Source of the DNA: Ornithomonoglobus_A sp045612845
GTDB lineage: Bacteria; Bacillota; Clostridia; UBA1381
Length of the DNA stretch: 64,000 bases
Direction: 5' to 3'
Assembly (NCBI GenBank): GCA_045612845.1
Contig: JAZKZV010000017.1
Span: forward strand, 186,001-250,000
The notes under the pieces were generated by a model. The model saw only the letters and a list, made by a program, of their open reading frames with translations, was not told the origin of the DNA and made no database searches. Shown here one piece after another: positions 50,499 to 59,250 of this stretch; the stretch's first letter is position 1; each line of letters starts with the position of its first letter. A program made the position numbers and the translations under genes.

Positions 50499-50506
50499 CA
50501 AGTAAT

Positions 50507-50535
50507 AAGATACCACCTTTTTCCCTAAATGTCAA
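50507..50535 (-). promoter_or_regulatory. Promoter of hrcA-grpE-dnaK-dnaJ
   Basis: Minus-strand TTGACA and TATCTT with a 17-base spacer, directly upstream of CIRCE. The -35 lies close to the hemW stop codon. Confidence 0.85.
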
Positions 50536-50551
50536 TAGTTTTTTATAACAT

Positions 50552-51676
50552 TTACAAAATATTAACAATTTCATCATTTATAATAATAAATTCACTCATT
50601 ATACTGTTTGATATATCAAATCCTCTGTCTGTAAGAGAATAATATCCGTTATTAAGGCTTAACAATCCAAGCTTTATAAATTTTTCAATTTCCATTTGGT
50701 AAACATCTTTTAAATCCTTACCAAAGCGCATTTTAAATTCATTTTCGCCAACACCTTTTTGTGTGCGAAATCCCATAATCATAAATTCTGATATTTTATC
50801 GTGTTCTTGTAATATTATTATATCTCTTTTTGCGCCATTTATATATTCCTGAAGATTATCTGTGTTGGAAAACCTTTTATTACCTATATAAGAGTGTGCA
50901 GACACTCCCAAGCCAATATATTCATTACATTTCCAATATTTAAGATTATGCTTGCATTCATAACCCTCTTTTGCAAAATTTGAGATTTCGTAGCGTCCAA
51001 AACCATGCTTTTTTAAAAAATCAACCGTTATTGCATACATTTCTCTGTCCTCGTCGTCAGAGGGCAGAGTAAACTCACCATTTTCGTATTCATTTTTAAG
51101 CGGTGTTCCCTCCTCTAATATAAGGCTGTATGCACTTATGTGTGTTATAGGAAGTAAAACCGTCTTTTTTAAAGTGTTCAGGAGTGTTTGTTTACTTTGA
51201 AACGGAAGCGCGCTCATGATATCTATATTTATATTCTCAAACCCTGCATTTCTTAATTGCAAAATATTATTATATGCCATATCGGCATTATGTATTCTGC
51301 CTATAGCATTAAGCTCATCATCATTAAAGGACTGCACACCAACACTTACACGATTTATACCCATATCATACATTGCACGTATTTTATCTGCATCAAGTGT
51401 ACCAGGATTTGCCTCCATACTTATTTCGCAATCACTGGTTAGATTGAAGTTTTTACGGACATTACGCATTAACTCCTCTATTTGTTTCGGAGAAAGTATC
51501 GAGGGTGTACCACCGCCTATAAACACAGTATCAATATCCGTGCCCTTGTATTCGTGCATCTCATTAAAAAGAGCACTAAGATACTCTTCCTTTTGACTGC
51601 ATTGCGAATATGAAGTAAAATCACAGTATTTACACTTTTTTATACAAAATGGTATGTGAATGTATAGACCTTTCAT
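50552..51676 (-). CDS. hemW: Radical SAM haem chaperone HemW (HemN-like)
   Basis: Radical SAM protein that inserts haem into target proteins; often misnamed coproporphyrinogen oxidase. The 374-residue protein has the [4Fe-4S] motif CIKKCKYCDF near the start (CxxxCxxC), GGGTPSIL and EANPGTLDAD, and lacks the N-terminal extension of true HemN. hemW-hrcA adjacency is standard in Firmicutes. Here it also follows the cobalamin-riboswitch genes by only 18 bases with no terminator between, so it may be partly under B12 control. Confidence 0.92.
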   Translation of the reverse strand: MKGLYIHIPFCIKKCKYCDFTSYSQCSQKEEYLSALFNEMHEYKGTDIDTVFIGGGTPSILSPKQIEELMRNVRKNFNLTSDCEISMEANPGTLDADKIRAMYDMGINRVSVGVQSFNDDELNAIGRIHNADMAYNNILQLRNAGFENINIDIMSALPFQSKQTLLNTLKKTVLLPITHISAYSLILEEGTPLKNEYENGEFTLPSDDEDREMYAITVDFLKKHGFGRYEISNFAKEGYECKHNLKYWKCNEYIGLGVSAHSYIGNKRFSNTDNLQEYINGAKRDIIILQEHDKISEFMIMGFRTQKGVGENEFKMRFGKDLKDVYQMEIEKFIKLGLLSLNNGYYSLTDRGFDISNSIMSEFIIINDEIVNIL

Positions 51677-51694
51677 TTTTATTTATTCCTCTCT

Positions 51695-52393
51695 TTAGAA
51701 TATATCGTCGCTCCTGTCGCATATATAAAACACCTTGATTTTATCACCATTCTTTAAAAAATGTTGTGATATCCCGTAATTTGGTATCCAATCATTTACC
51801 ATGTAAGTCCAACCCGACTCGCCGCCACAATCAAACTCGTAAATGTTGTTTATTCCCTCTATGTACACACTGTTATACATTGGTGTATCTACAAACTCCA
51901 TGTGTATCTTCTCGCGCTTCAGTTCACGACGCAATACATTAAATGCGCTTTCTTCATCATTGAATTCAACTTTTTCCTTTGACAAAATAATACCGTCTTC
52001 CGGAACAAGCCGGTGTTTTTCCTTTTTTAACTTATCCATATTATCCAATATAGTCTCACAGCTTACAATAAGTGAGCAATAGTTCTTTTCGTCTTGTAGA
52101 GGTATATTTTCGCTTTTTTTATTCTCTTTTGCCGGTGGTTGAGTGCCCTCGTCGAATACCATAACAGTATCTTTTTGAGGTTTTGTATCTGGTATTTGCG
52201 TAGGTGTCGGTGTTGGTGTTTGAGTGGTTTGTGGTTCAATAATTATGCCAACTGTTCCCTGTGTCGGCACAGGTGTTGTCGTGTGTTGATTATATGCATT
52301 ATTCTCCACTGTTTCAGAACAACCAAAAAGAAACAACACCGCACACATCAGTACAACAACATATACTGTTATTGATTTTAAATTATTCTTCAT
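51695..52393 (-). CDS. DUF4430 lipoprotein, likely cobalamin-binding surface protein
   Basis: A 232-residue lipoprotein: residues 1-25 are a signal peptide with lipobox LFGC, so the mature protein is tethered to the membrane outer face. A Thr/Pro-rich linker (PVPTQGTVGIII ... TPTPTPTQIPDTKP) spans ~40-80. Residues ~105-232 are a DUF4430 domain with the signature GGESGWTYMVNDW ... GDKIKVFYICD. DUF4430 resembles the C-terminal beta domain of intrinsic factor and transcobalamin, which closes over B12. The start codon overlaps the stop of the preceding gene (ATGA). Together with the riboswitch this argues for a B12 role (inference). Confidence 0.82.
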   Translation of the reverse strand: MKNNLKSITVYVVVLMCAVLFLFGCSETVENNAYNQHTTTPVPTQGTVGIIIEPQTTQTPTPTPTQIPDTKPQKDTVMVFDEGTQPPAKENKKSENIPLQDEKNYCSLIVSCETILDNMDKLKKEKHRLVPEDGIILSKEKVEFNDEESAFNVLRRELKREKIHMEFVDTPMYNSVYIEGINNIYEFDCGGESGWTYMVNDWIPNYGISQHFLKNGDKIKVFYICDRSDDIF

Positions 52394-54048
52394 ATGTTCT
52401 TAATCCTCAATAAGTTATATATCATGTATGCAATTTCACCACGACTTACAAATTCATATGGATTTATTTGCATACTGTCATCCTTTAATATGCCATTTGC
52501 ATAACAAAACGCCATGCCCTCACGTGCCCAGTCGCTTACACTTGTATAATCATCAAACTGAGAAAGTATATTAAGTATATCTTTTTCTTTTATCTTTGCT
52601 GCTGCACAAAAAAGCCTTGCTGCTCTTGTACACATAAGCGCAGCCTCCTGACGTGTTATAAGGTTTTGCGGTGCAAACTCGTTTTTAGAAACTCCGTTTA
52701 TTATTCCGTTTGAGTATGCACTTATCACATATTTATAAAACCAGTCGTTCTCACTTATATCCTCAAACACATTTTCTCCGCCCTCTAAGTTAAGAGCACG
52801 TGTAATTATTGCAGTGTACTCTGCACGCGTCATTGTAGATTTTGGTTCAAAAATATTGTTGCTTTTTCCGTTTATTATTCCGCTTTTTGCAAGTGCCTTT
52901 ATCTCGTTTTGAAACTCATTGCCCTCTATATCAATAAAGTCAATCTGGGGTTTTGTTTCTACTTGGAGATTTGGCAACTCCACAACATCGTCTTTTTCGC
53001 TCTCTTGTGTATCATCAGTTTCTTCTGTTTCTTCATATATTATTTCTTCATAATATACATATACATCATCATTATTTTCTGTGTAAACTTCTCTTTTTGT
53101 AACATCGCTAAAATCGTAGAGATTATTTTTATTGTTTATTGACCTTTCATATGCATTCATTGCATACAACGCCTGCTCTGTTGACATCTGATTTGCCTGT
53201 GTACCTCTTATGTGGGCAAATGCGCCCGTCTCATCATCATAGAACGACATAAGAGCATCAAGTACACTGTTACCATTTTTTACAAAGAGCTCATCATATA
53301 CATCAATGCCCATAACAGACATAGCGCAAAGCATTTGTGCACAACACTCCGACGCCGACACTCCCCAGCTCATATATCCACCGTCCTGTGCCTGCCTGTT
53401 CGATAGCATATTAAGAGCTATATCCACTGCAGCCTTCACATCTTCATTACTATCATAATATGGTGCAAGCGCCTGTATAGCCATAGCGCTAACGTCTATA
53501 TCCGCAACATTTCCGCCATTTGCCCAACCGCCGCTTGGTACAGTTTTCGAAAGTATATACTCTATCAATCTTTCTTTTGAATTTGTTGCATTTTCATCTT
53601 GTATATGGTAATCTCCGCAATCAAGAGCAATCAAAGCATACGACGCAGCATTAACGCCTCTTTCAACTGTATAGTCAAAATCATTTAAAGGGGAATATAA
53701 ATTATATCCCCCTACATCTGACGCATCATAACCTACAGCTGACAGAGCGATTATAGTTCTTGAGTTATCTGTGCTTGCATCGCCTATATATTCAGAACTG
53801 TTCTGCTCTAATGTTTCCTTTACATTTCTATAGTATGTGTTGTAGAATTCATCATTTTCGTAACCGCATCTCGACAATGCAAACACTGCCCAATCTCCGC
53901 CGACACTGCCCACTTTTGGATTGGTTACAGTTTGAGATACATATTCAGTTGTTTTATTTAAACGGGTGTTTATATCACTTGCAAGAACATTACATTTACA
54001 GAACATACACAAGGATATTATTACTACACTTATCGCAAACTTTTTCAT
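52390..54048 (-). CDS. SLH-anchored alpha/alpha-barrel protein (terpenoid-cyclase/transcobalamin-like)
   Basis: A 552-residue exported protein. Residues 1-23 are a signal peptide. Residues ~30-325 are helical repeats of the prenyltransferase/squalene-oxidase type (GGWANGGNVADIDVSAMAIQALAPYYDS, QDGGYMSWG, TEQALYAMNAYERS), the fold shared by the alpha domain of intrinsic factor and transcobalamin. A Glu/Asp-rich linker (~325-375) leads to three SLH domains (~378-552, NGKSNNIFEPKSTMTRAEYTA and two more) that bind secondary wall polymer. It lies between two DUF4430 genes in a cobalamin-riboswitch operon, so it is probably the wall-anchored half of a split B12-binding protein (inference). Gap to the upstream gene is 15 bases. 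Confidence 0.85.
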   Translation of the reverse strand: MKKFAISVVIISLCMFCKCNVLASDINTRLNKTTEYVSQTVTNPKVGSVGGDWAVFALSRCGYENDEFYNTYYRNVKETLEQNSSEYIGDASTDNSRTIIALSAVGYDASDVGGYNLYSPLNDFDYTVERGVNAASYALIALDCGDYHIQDENATNSKERLIEYILSKTVPSGGWANGGNVADIDVSAMAIQALAPYYDSNEDVKAAVDIALNMLSNRQAQDGGYMSWGVSASECCAQMLCAMSVMGIDVYDELFVKNGNSVLDALMSFYDDETGAFAHIRGTQANQMSTEQALYAMNAYERSINNKNNLYDFSDVTKREVYTENNDDVYVYYEEIIYEETEETDDTQESEKDDVVELPNLQVETKPQIDFIDIEGNEFQNEIKALAKSGIINGKSNNIFEPKSTMTRAEYTAIITRALNLEGGENVFEDISENDWFYKYVISAYSNGIINGVSKNEFAPQNLITRQEAALMCTRAARLFCAAAKIKEKDILNILSQFDDYTSVSDWAREGMAFCYANGILKDDSMQINPYEFVSRGEIAYMIYNLLRIKNI

Positions 54049-54063
54049 CGTTTTTGCCTCCTT

Positions 54064-55122
54064 TTAGTTAAGAGGCACCATCGTGTTTGCCCAGATAAAC
54101 ATTCTATGCCCAGTATTACCTGTTTTTTCAGTGCTTATAAGCGATACTCCTTTTGAAACATCATTTAGCTCTACATTGTTTAAGGTTCTGTCTTCATTAT
54201 AAAGGGTACTGTAACACTTTGCATCTGTGTTTGAGTATACGTATGTTTTTATTGCATTTTCATCTTCAGCCACATCAACACCAACACCGTTGGCATTTAA
54301 CCTTTTGGCATAAATTTTATAGTAGCTTTTATGCATACCGCCAAGTGTTGAAATAGTAACATCCACACCACTGGTATAGTTCTGTGCTTCGTCAATGCCC
54401 TGTGTGATTCTGTAGTGAGAATTTAAGCTCGTTGAATATGTTGCCTTTATATTTGTTATATCTGTCCCATCCTTTACGGGCACATTAAGTATAAACGGAT
54501 TTTGTTCGCTGCCATCACCTTGTATAAGCTCTTTAACACCATTTACGTAGTCAATATAATATGCATTTACAGGGTTCCAGTATGCGTCATATTCAGATGT
54601 TTTTGATGTTTTTACTTCTATACCGTCAAGAGATATTTTTGATATTATTGGAAGTCCGTAAAAGCCATTTCCTATATCGTCTGTAACATAGTCTTCGTTA
54701 TTTGAATAGTCAAATCGCAAAACATCCCCGTCTTTTAGTGTTATGTAGTCAACTCCCCAGTTGGAGTAATCATCATTGTTGTATGACATAGACCAGCCTG
54801 CATAACCCTTACCCTCGCCAAGACCATTTATTGATTTTAAATATGAGCCATATGTATCATCTATAAGCTCTAATGCTACACCGCTTTGACTAAACGCATT
54901 TTTAATTGTCTGCGCAGTGCTATGCGCAATTTCTACCCTGAAATTTTCGAGAATTACACCCGTTTCACTTGCACCCTTAATACCAGCCTCAACTGCGGTG
55001 TAGTCGTATGCCGAAATGTAGACATACTCAGGCTCTTTAGCACTTATTGTTATACCATGCGACATAACAAGCACCACCATAAGAATTATAGAAATAAGTT
55101 TTTGTAGATTGTTTTTGTACAT
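54064..55122 (-). CDS. Secreted DUF4430 protein, likely cobalamin-binding
   Basis: A 352-residue exported protein with an N-terminal signal peptide (residues ~1-28, ending TISA). A DUF4430 domain covers ~30-150, with GYAGWSMSYNNDDYSNWGVDY and LKDGDVLRFDYSN. The remainder (~155-352) is beta-rich, with NPVNAYYIDYVNG and Ig-like strands, and has no motif I can name. No lipobox, SLH or sortase signal is visible, so it may be released or bind the SLH protein encoded next. First gene after a cobalamin riboswitch; RBS GGGAGG precedes the ATG. Confidence 0.82.
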   Translation of the reverse strand: MYKNNLQKLISIILMVVLVMSHGITISAKEPEYVYISAYDYTAVEAGIKGASETGVILENFRVEIAHSTAQTIKNAFSQSGVALELIDDTYGSYLKSINGLGEGKGYAGWSMSYNNDDYSNWGVDYITLKDGDVLRFDYSNNEDYVTDDIGNGFYGLPIISKISLDGIEVKTSKTSEYDAYWNPVNAYYIDYVNGVKELIQGDGSEQNPFILNVPVKDGTDITNIKATYSTSLNSHYRITQGIDEAQNYTSGVDVTISTLGGMHKSYYKIYAKRLNANGVGVDVAEDENAIKTYVYSNTDAKCYSTLYNEDRTLNNVELNDVSKGVSLISTEKTGNTGHRMFIWANTMVPLN

Positions 55123-55162
55123 TTTTAGTACCTCCCTTTATTTTGCTTTGTACCACAACTCC

Positions 55163-55199
55163 TACAAAAAAAGCTATGGTAAAATTTTTTACCACAGCT
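55163..55199 (-). terminator. Riboswitch-controlled intrinsic terminator
   Basis: Minus-strand stem AGCTGTGGTAAAA / TTTTACCATAGCT followed by seven T, 40 bases before the DUF4430 start. It lies between riboswitch and gene, as the off-state of a transcription-attenuating expression platform. GTTGTGG-type sequences on both sides offer alternative antiterminator pairing. Confidence 0.8.
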
Positions 55200-55267
55200 G
55201 CATATTCCTGTGCCACAACCGCCTTTGTAAAAAAAAACAAAGCAAACAAAAGGAGTTAAACACTCTC

Positions 55268-55480
55268 TTATTTGTTAATGCAGGTCTTTCGACTTGAATT
55301 CTTATTGCTTTGCAACTCCGTATACACTGCCTTCTCAGTTTCCCAATGACCGACTTTCATCGACGTATATACGGCATAAAATTCATACGGCGGCAGTACC
55401 GTTCGGGATTCTCACCCGATTCCCTCTTCATCCTCCAAGGCTGTAAATTGCTTTACGTTACGCACAAAGAAGAACATTAA
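55268..55480 (-). promoter_or_regulatory. Cobalamin riboswitch
   Basis: On the minus strand the conserved blocks of the B12 riboswitch appear in order. They are GCCTTGGAGGATGAAGAGGG, then AATCGGGTGAGAATCCCG, CGGTACTGCCGC, GGGAAACTGAGAAGGCAGT, and finally AAGTCGAAAGACCTGC (B12 box 3' end, 55280-55296). It is followed by an intrinsic terminator and three surface-protein genes. Binding of AdoCbl or another cobalamin should switch off the operon. Confidence 0.93.
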
Positions 55481-55545
55481 ACGACATATTAAATTTTTTA
55501 TCTTTTAGGAAATTACTACTTTTAAGTTGTAATTTTCTAAATTAC

Positions 55546-55604
55546 AAAAAAGTCTACCTATGGAAGTGAGCCATGCGAACGATAGTCTCGACAGTGACTT
55601 TTTT
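55546..55604 (-). other. Hairpin at the extreme 5' end of the cobalamin-operon leader
   Basis: AAAAAAGTC and GACTTTTTT close a ~59-base element that starts at the transcription start; inside, ATGG/CCAT forms a second stem. The T-run suggests early termination ahead of the riboswitch or a separate small RNA element. I do not recognise a known riboswitch class. A further short hairpin (GTAATTT/AAATTAC) follows. Confidence 0.45.
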
Positions 55605-55607
55605 ATA

Positions 55608-55636
55608 ATTGTATCATAACGCTTGTTTGTTGTCAA
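55608..55636 (-). promoter_or_regulatory. Promoter of the cobalamin operon
   Basis: Minus-strand TTGACA and TACAAT with a 17-base spacer. Transcription would start near 55601, giving a leader of about 480 bases that contains the riboswitch. Confidence 0.85.
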
Positions 55637-55657
55637 TACTCATAAATATTAAATACA

Positions 55658-55690
55658 CAAAAAAGCTTCTCATAACGAGAAGCTTTTCTT
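55658..55690 (-). terminator. Terminator of the Na/Pi transporter gene
   Basis: Minus-strand stem AAAAGCTTCTC / GAGAAGCTTTT with a TTTTTTG tail, just past the stop codon. Confidence 0.88.
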
Positions 55691-55693
55691 GTC

Positions 55694-57457
55694 TTAATTA
55701 CTTTCAACTGCGGGCAATGAATACTTAAGAGCATATTTTTCATGTCTTTCTTCGTATTTTTCGCTTGTGTTCTTCTGCTCGCTTAGGTATTGGTGCTTTT
55801 CTATATCTTCCTCGCAAAGCTGAATATACGAAAGCGCAATAGTCTGACAACAGTCTGAGATTTTTTCCATAGAGCTGATAAAGTCATTAAATGCAAAGCC
55901 AACAGATGCAGTGCACTGACCTTGCTGCAATCTCGCAATGTGTCTTGCCTTTAAGCTGTTTTTAAGAACGTCTATAATATCCTCAAGCGGTGATATTTTT
56001 ACTGCAATAGAGCTGTCGCTATTGGTAATTGTCTGTGCCATAAGCTCTACAATTTCCGTTGTTGCACTCTTCATAACATCAAGCTCTTCTTTTGCAGTCT
56101 CCGAGAATGCTATCCCCTTTGCGTATGCATCTTTGCTTATTCTTGCAATGTTCATTGCATAGTCTGTTATGCTCTCCAACTCATCTACTGCATGGAGCAA
56201 GAAGCTTACCTTTTGCGAATCTGCCATAGATAAATCGTGGCTCGAAACCTTTATAAGATAATTTTCTATCATATCTTCATAATGGTCTGTTTTATCCTCT
56301 AATTCCACAACATCCTGATATAGCTTGTCGGAGTAATTTGCACTACACTCAAATGCAAGCTCAACCGCCTTGCAGGTTTTTTCTATAACCATCTGACACA
56401 CATCAGAACATTTTTCGATAGCATATGATGGTGTAGAAAGAAAACGCTCGTCCAGAATAATTGCTTCTTCATCTTCTTCGTTCTTATCACGGATTGTAAA
56501 CATTGCAAGTCTTTCGAGCACTTTGTGGAACGGCAAAAGAATAAGTGTTGTAGTAACATTAAATATTGTATGCACAATCGCTATATTAAACTCATTTACA
56601 GTATCGTTTATAAATGTAAAATCTATAATTGCGTTTGCTATATAGAATGCACATAAGAATACGACAGTTCCTATTATATTAAAATACAAGTGAACAATAG
56701 CCGCACGCTTTGCATTCTTTTGTGCACCAATACACGAAATAAGTGCAGTTGCACACGTACCTATATTTTGTCCCAAAATTATTGGAATTGCACTTCCGAA
56801 CGTTATTGCACCCGTAACGGACAAGGCTTGTAAAATACCAACAGATGCCGATGATGACTGAATAATTGCAGTAAGCACTGCTCCTGCAAGTACACCAAGT
56901 ACGGGATTACGGAACATTATCAATATATTCTTAAATTCCTCGTTTGTCTTTAGTGGCTCAACTGCGCCCGACATAGCATCCATACCAAACATCAATACTG
57001 AAAAACCAAGTAAGATATTTCCTATATTTTTGTGGCTGTCTTTTTTGGAAAACATCTGAAGAACAATACCAATCAGTGCAAGTATGGGAGTAAAGTTTAT
57101 AGGCTTTAAAATCTGAACCAGGAAGCTATCTCCCTCTATTCCTGAAAGTGATAAAATCCATGCAGTTACTGTTGTACCGATATTTGCACCCATAATAATT
57201 CCGATTGCCTGAGCAAGCTTCATTATTCCTGAGTTTACAAAACCCACAACCATAACTGTTGTTGCTGATGAGGACTGAATTACGGCGGTTACAAGCATAC
57301 CTACCAAAACTCCCTTTATGGGATTACTTGTAACTTTTTCGAGAATTCTCTCAAATTTACCGCCGCCAAGTCTCTCGAGTGAGTCGCCCATAATATTCAT
57401 TCCGTAAAGGAATAGGGCAAGTCCTCCAAAAAGTGAAAAAATATTAAAAATGTCCAT
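55694..57457 (-). CDS. Na+/phosphate cotransporter (NptA/PhoU type)
   Basis: A 587-residue sodium-phosphate symporter. The first ~310 residues hold the duplicated Na_Pi_cotrans core with the QSSSATTVMVVGFVNSG and QSSSASVGILQALSVTG repeats, characteristic of the transport site. Residues ~345-560 are a cytoplasmic PhoU-like helical domain (VSSHDLSMADSQKVSFLLHAVDELESITDY). It is last before a strong terminator and follows the HD gene after 73 bases. Role: low-affinity phosphate uptake or export with Na+. Confidence 0.92.
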   Translation of the reverse strand: MDIFNIFSLFGGLALFLYGMNIMGDSLERLGGGKFERILEKVTSNPIKGVLVGMLVTAVIQSSSATTVMVVGFVNSGIMKLAQAIGIIMGANIGTTVTAWILSLSGIEGDSFLVQILKPINFTPILALIGIVLQMFSKKDSHKNIGNILLGFSVLMFGMDAMSGAVEPLKTNEEFKNILIMFRNPVLGVLAGAVLTAIIQSSSASVGILQALSVTGAITFGSAIPIILGQNIGTCATALISCIGAQKNAKRAAIVHLYFNIIGTVVFLCAFYIANAIIDFTFINDTVNEFNIAIVHTIFNVTTTLILLPFHKVLERLAMFTIRDKNEEDEEAIILDERFLSTPSYAIEKCSDVCQMVIEKTCKAVELAFECSANYSDKLYQDVVELEDKTDHYEDMIENYLIKVSSHDLSMADSQKVSFLLHAVDELESITDYAMNIARISKDAYAKGIAFSETAKEELDVMKSATTEIVELMAQTITNSDSSIAVKISPLEDIIDVLKNSLKARHIARLQQGQCTASVGFAFNDFISSMEKISDCCQTIALSYIQLCEEDIEKHQYLSEQKNTSEKYEERHEKYALKYSLPAVESN

Positions 57458-57530
57458 ATAAAACTTCCTTTCTTATGTTTTTTCTTTGTTGTGTTTTATA
57501 TATGTAAAATACCAATATGTTATATCCATA

Positions 57531-57995
57531 TCAATATGTTATATTCATATTTAGTTCTTCTGTGCTCCATTTACACGTATCAATACTTTTACAATTAAAG
57601 CACAGACGCGACAGTTTATCTGCTCTTTGTATAATTCCTAAAAGTCCGTCGCCATCCTCTTCGCCATGCAGATTTATTGCCTCTTTTATTTTAATAACCT
57701 CTTCTTCGGAAAAATCACAATCGTATAATATTTCATCCGCCATCTCGATACTTTTGGGGGTGTGGTTATGATAATCTACACCTCTTCCTAAATCATGCAA
57801 GAGTGCACAAGCATATATAACATCTTTTTTTATTTGTAAGCTCTTTTCCAATGCTATTATGTACGCTATACGTGCAACATCAAATGCGTGCTCTACTCCG
57901 TGCAGACAATAAATTCTGCCTTTTTCGGCATCTGTAATCTTACTCATAATCTCCTTGAATTTATGATGATTATATATCTTGTCAACTCTTTCCAT
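57531..57995 (-). CDS. HD-domain phosphohydrolase
   Basis: A 154-residue HD protein. The metal-binding residues are visible as HGVEHAFDVAR, the HD pair in LLHDLGRG, and INLHGEE. The small size and the CNCKSIDTCKWS tail with paired cysteines are usual for stand-alone clostridial HD proteins; substrate unknown. The start codon overlaps folC by 14 bases, so it is coupled to the yifB-folC operon. A 19-bp tandem duplication covers its last codons (57513-57550). Confidence 0.85.
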   Translation of the reverse strand: MERVDKIYNHHKFKEIMSKITDAEKGRIYCLHGVEHAFDVARIAYIIALEKSLQIKKDVIYACALLHDLGRGVDYHNHTPKSIEMADEILYDCDFSEEEVIKIKEAINLHGEEDGDGLLGIIQRADKLSRLCFNCKSIDTCKWSTEELNMNITY

Positions 57996-59250
57996 TTTCT
58001 ACCTCTTTTTTTATATCGTTAAGGAATGACAGTGAACCAAAGCATATTATTATGGCATCTTTCTCTTTTTTACACTCGTTTACCGCATCAGGGATATTCG
58101 TGCAATATACATTTTTATTGTACTCACTAAACGCCTTTGCATACTCGGTATTTAAAAGTCCGCGGGAAAGCGGCGGTGTTATTGCATATATCTTTTGTGC
58201 TCTCATACCGCTTATTGTTGCTATTTCGTTGTATGCTTTGTCCTTAAAGACACCTGTAATATATATGATTTTCTTCTCATTAAAATATTTATCCACGCTA
58301 TCCATAAGAGCACACACTCCGTCTTTGTTGTGTGCACCGTCTATTATAAATATCGGGTCTTTAGCTATTATCTCAAACCTGCCCTGCCACATGACTTCCT
58401 TTAAGCCTTTTTTTATTGTATCATTATCAAAAAAGCCTATCATTTTTACTGCCTCAATAGCAAGTGCAGCATTTTGTAGCTGATATACCCCTAAGGCACT
58501 AAGCTCTATATCCTCTATATTATCATAGTCAAAATACTGCCTATTTTCTAAAAAGCCTTTGTATTTTGTCTCCTGTGCAAATACAAGCTTTGCGCTTTTA
58601 TCCTCTGCAGTTCTTTGTATTATTTCTTTTACACCATCGTCTTGAGCGGCACTTACAACACTTACACTGTCCTTTATTATACCGCATTTTTCATGTGCTA
58701 TTTCCTCTATGGTATCCCCCAAGAATGCAATATGGTCTATTCCTATTTTTGTTATAACTGATAAAAGAGGTTTTTTTATAATATTTGTAGCATCGAGCGT
58801 ACCACCCATACCAACTTCTATCAGAGCATAATCACACTTCTTTTTTGCAAAATACAAAAACGCAACTGCAGTTTGTGCCTCAAATTCCGTTGCATGGTTA
58901 AAGCCATCTGTGCACATCGATATTACCGCTTCTTCAACCTCCGCAATACACTCGTCGAATTCGTGCGGTTCTATATTTTTTTTATTTATACTGTATTGTT
59001 CAAGCTCACAAAAAACTGCAGGCGAGGTGTATCTTGCCACACTTTTTCCGTATGCCATTAAAACACCCGAAATAAAAGCACCCACAGAGCCTTTTCCGTT
59101 TGTTCCTGCTATATGTATTATATTAAGCTCATCTTGTGGATTGCCAAGTCGCCTCATAAGCTCATTCATAGTTTCAAGACCCGGTACAATTCCGCACTTT
59201 GAACATTTATATATGAAATCTGCACTTTTTTTAGAAATCCCACTACTCAC
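57982..59250 (-). CDS. folC: Folylpolyglutamate synthase/dihydrofolate synthase
   Basis: Adds glutamate to folates (and to dihydropteroate), a Mur-ligase-family enzyme of 422 residues. ATP loop GTNGKGSVGAFI, the VEVGMGGTLDATNII region, and IDGAHNKDGV in the C-terminal domain are all present. It overlaps yifB by eight bases upstream and the HD gene by 14 bases downstream, so all three are translationally coupled. Whether it has both activities cannot be seen. Confidence 0.94.
   Translation of the reverse strand: MSSGISKKSADFIYKCSKCGIVPGLETMNELMRRLGNPQDELNIIHIAGTNGKGSVGAFISGVLMAYGKSVARYTSPAVFCELEQYSINKKNIEPHEFDECIAEVEEAVISMCTDGFNHATEFEAQTAVAFLYFAKKKCDYALIEVGMGGTLDATNIIKKPLLSVITKIGIDHIAFLGDTIEEIAHEKCGIIKDSVSVVSAAQDDGVKEIIQRTAEDKSAKLVFAQETKYKGFLENRQYFDYDNIEDIELSALGVYQLQNAALAIEAVKMIGFFDNDTIKKGLKEVMWQGRFEIIAKDPIFIIDGAHNKDGVCALMDSVDKYFNEKKIIYITGVFKDKAYNEIATISGMRAQKIYAITPPLSRGLLNTEYAKAFSEYNKNVYCTNIPDAVNECKKEKDAIIICFGSLSFLNDIKKEVENGKS

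Noticed and set aside
57513..57550. A 19-bp tandem duplication at the 3' end of the HD gene, considered as a regulator-binding direct repeat for the phosphate transporter
   Set aside because: One copy lies in coding sequence, it does not match a Pho box, and simple slippage explains it.
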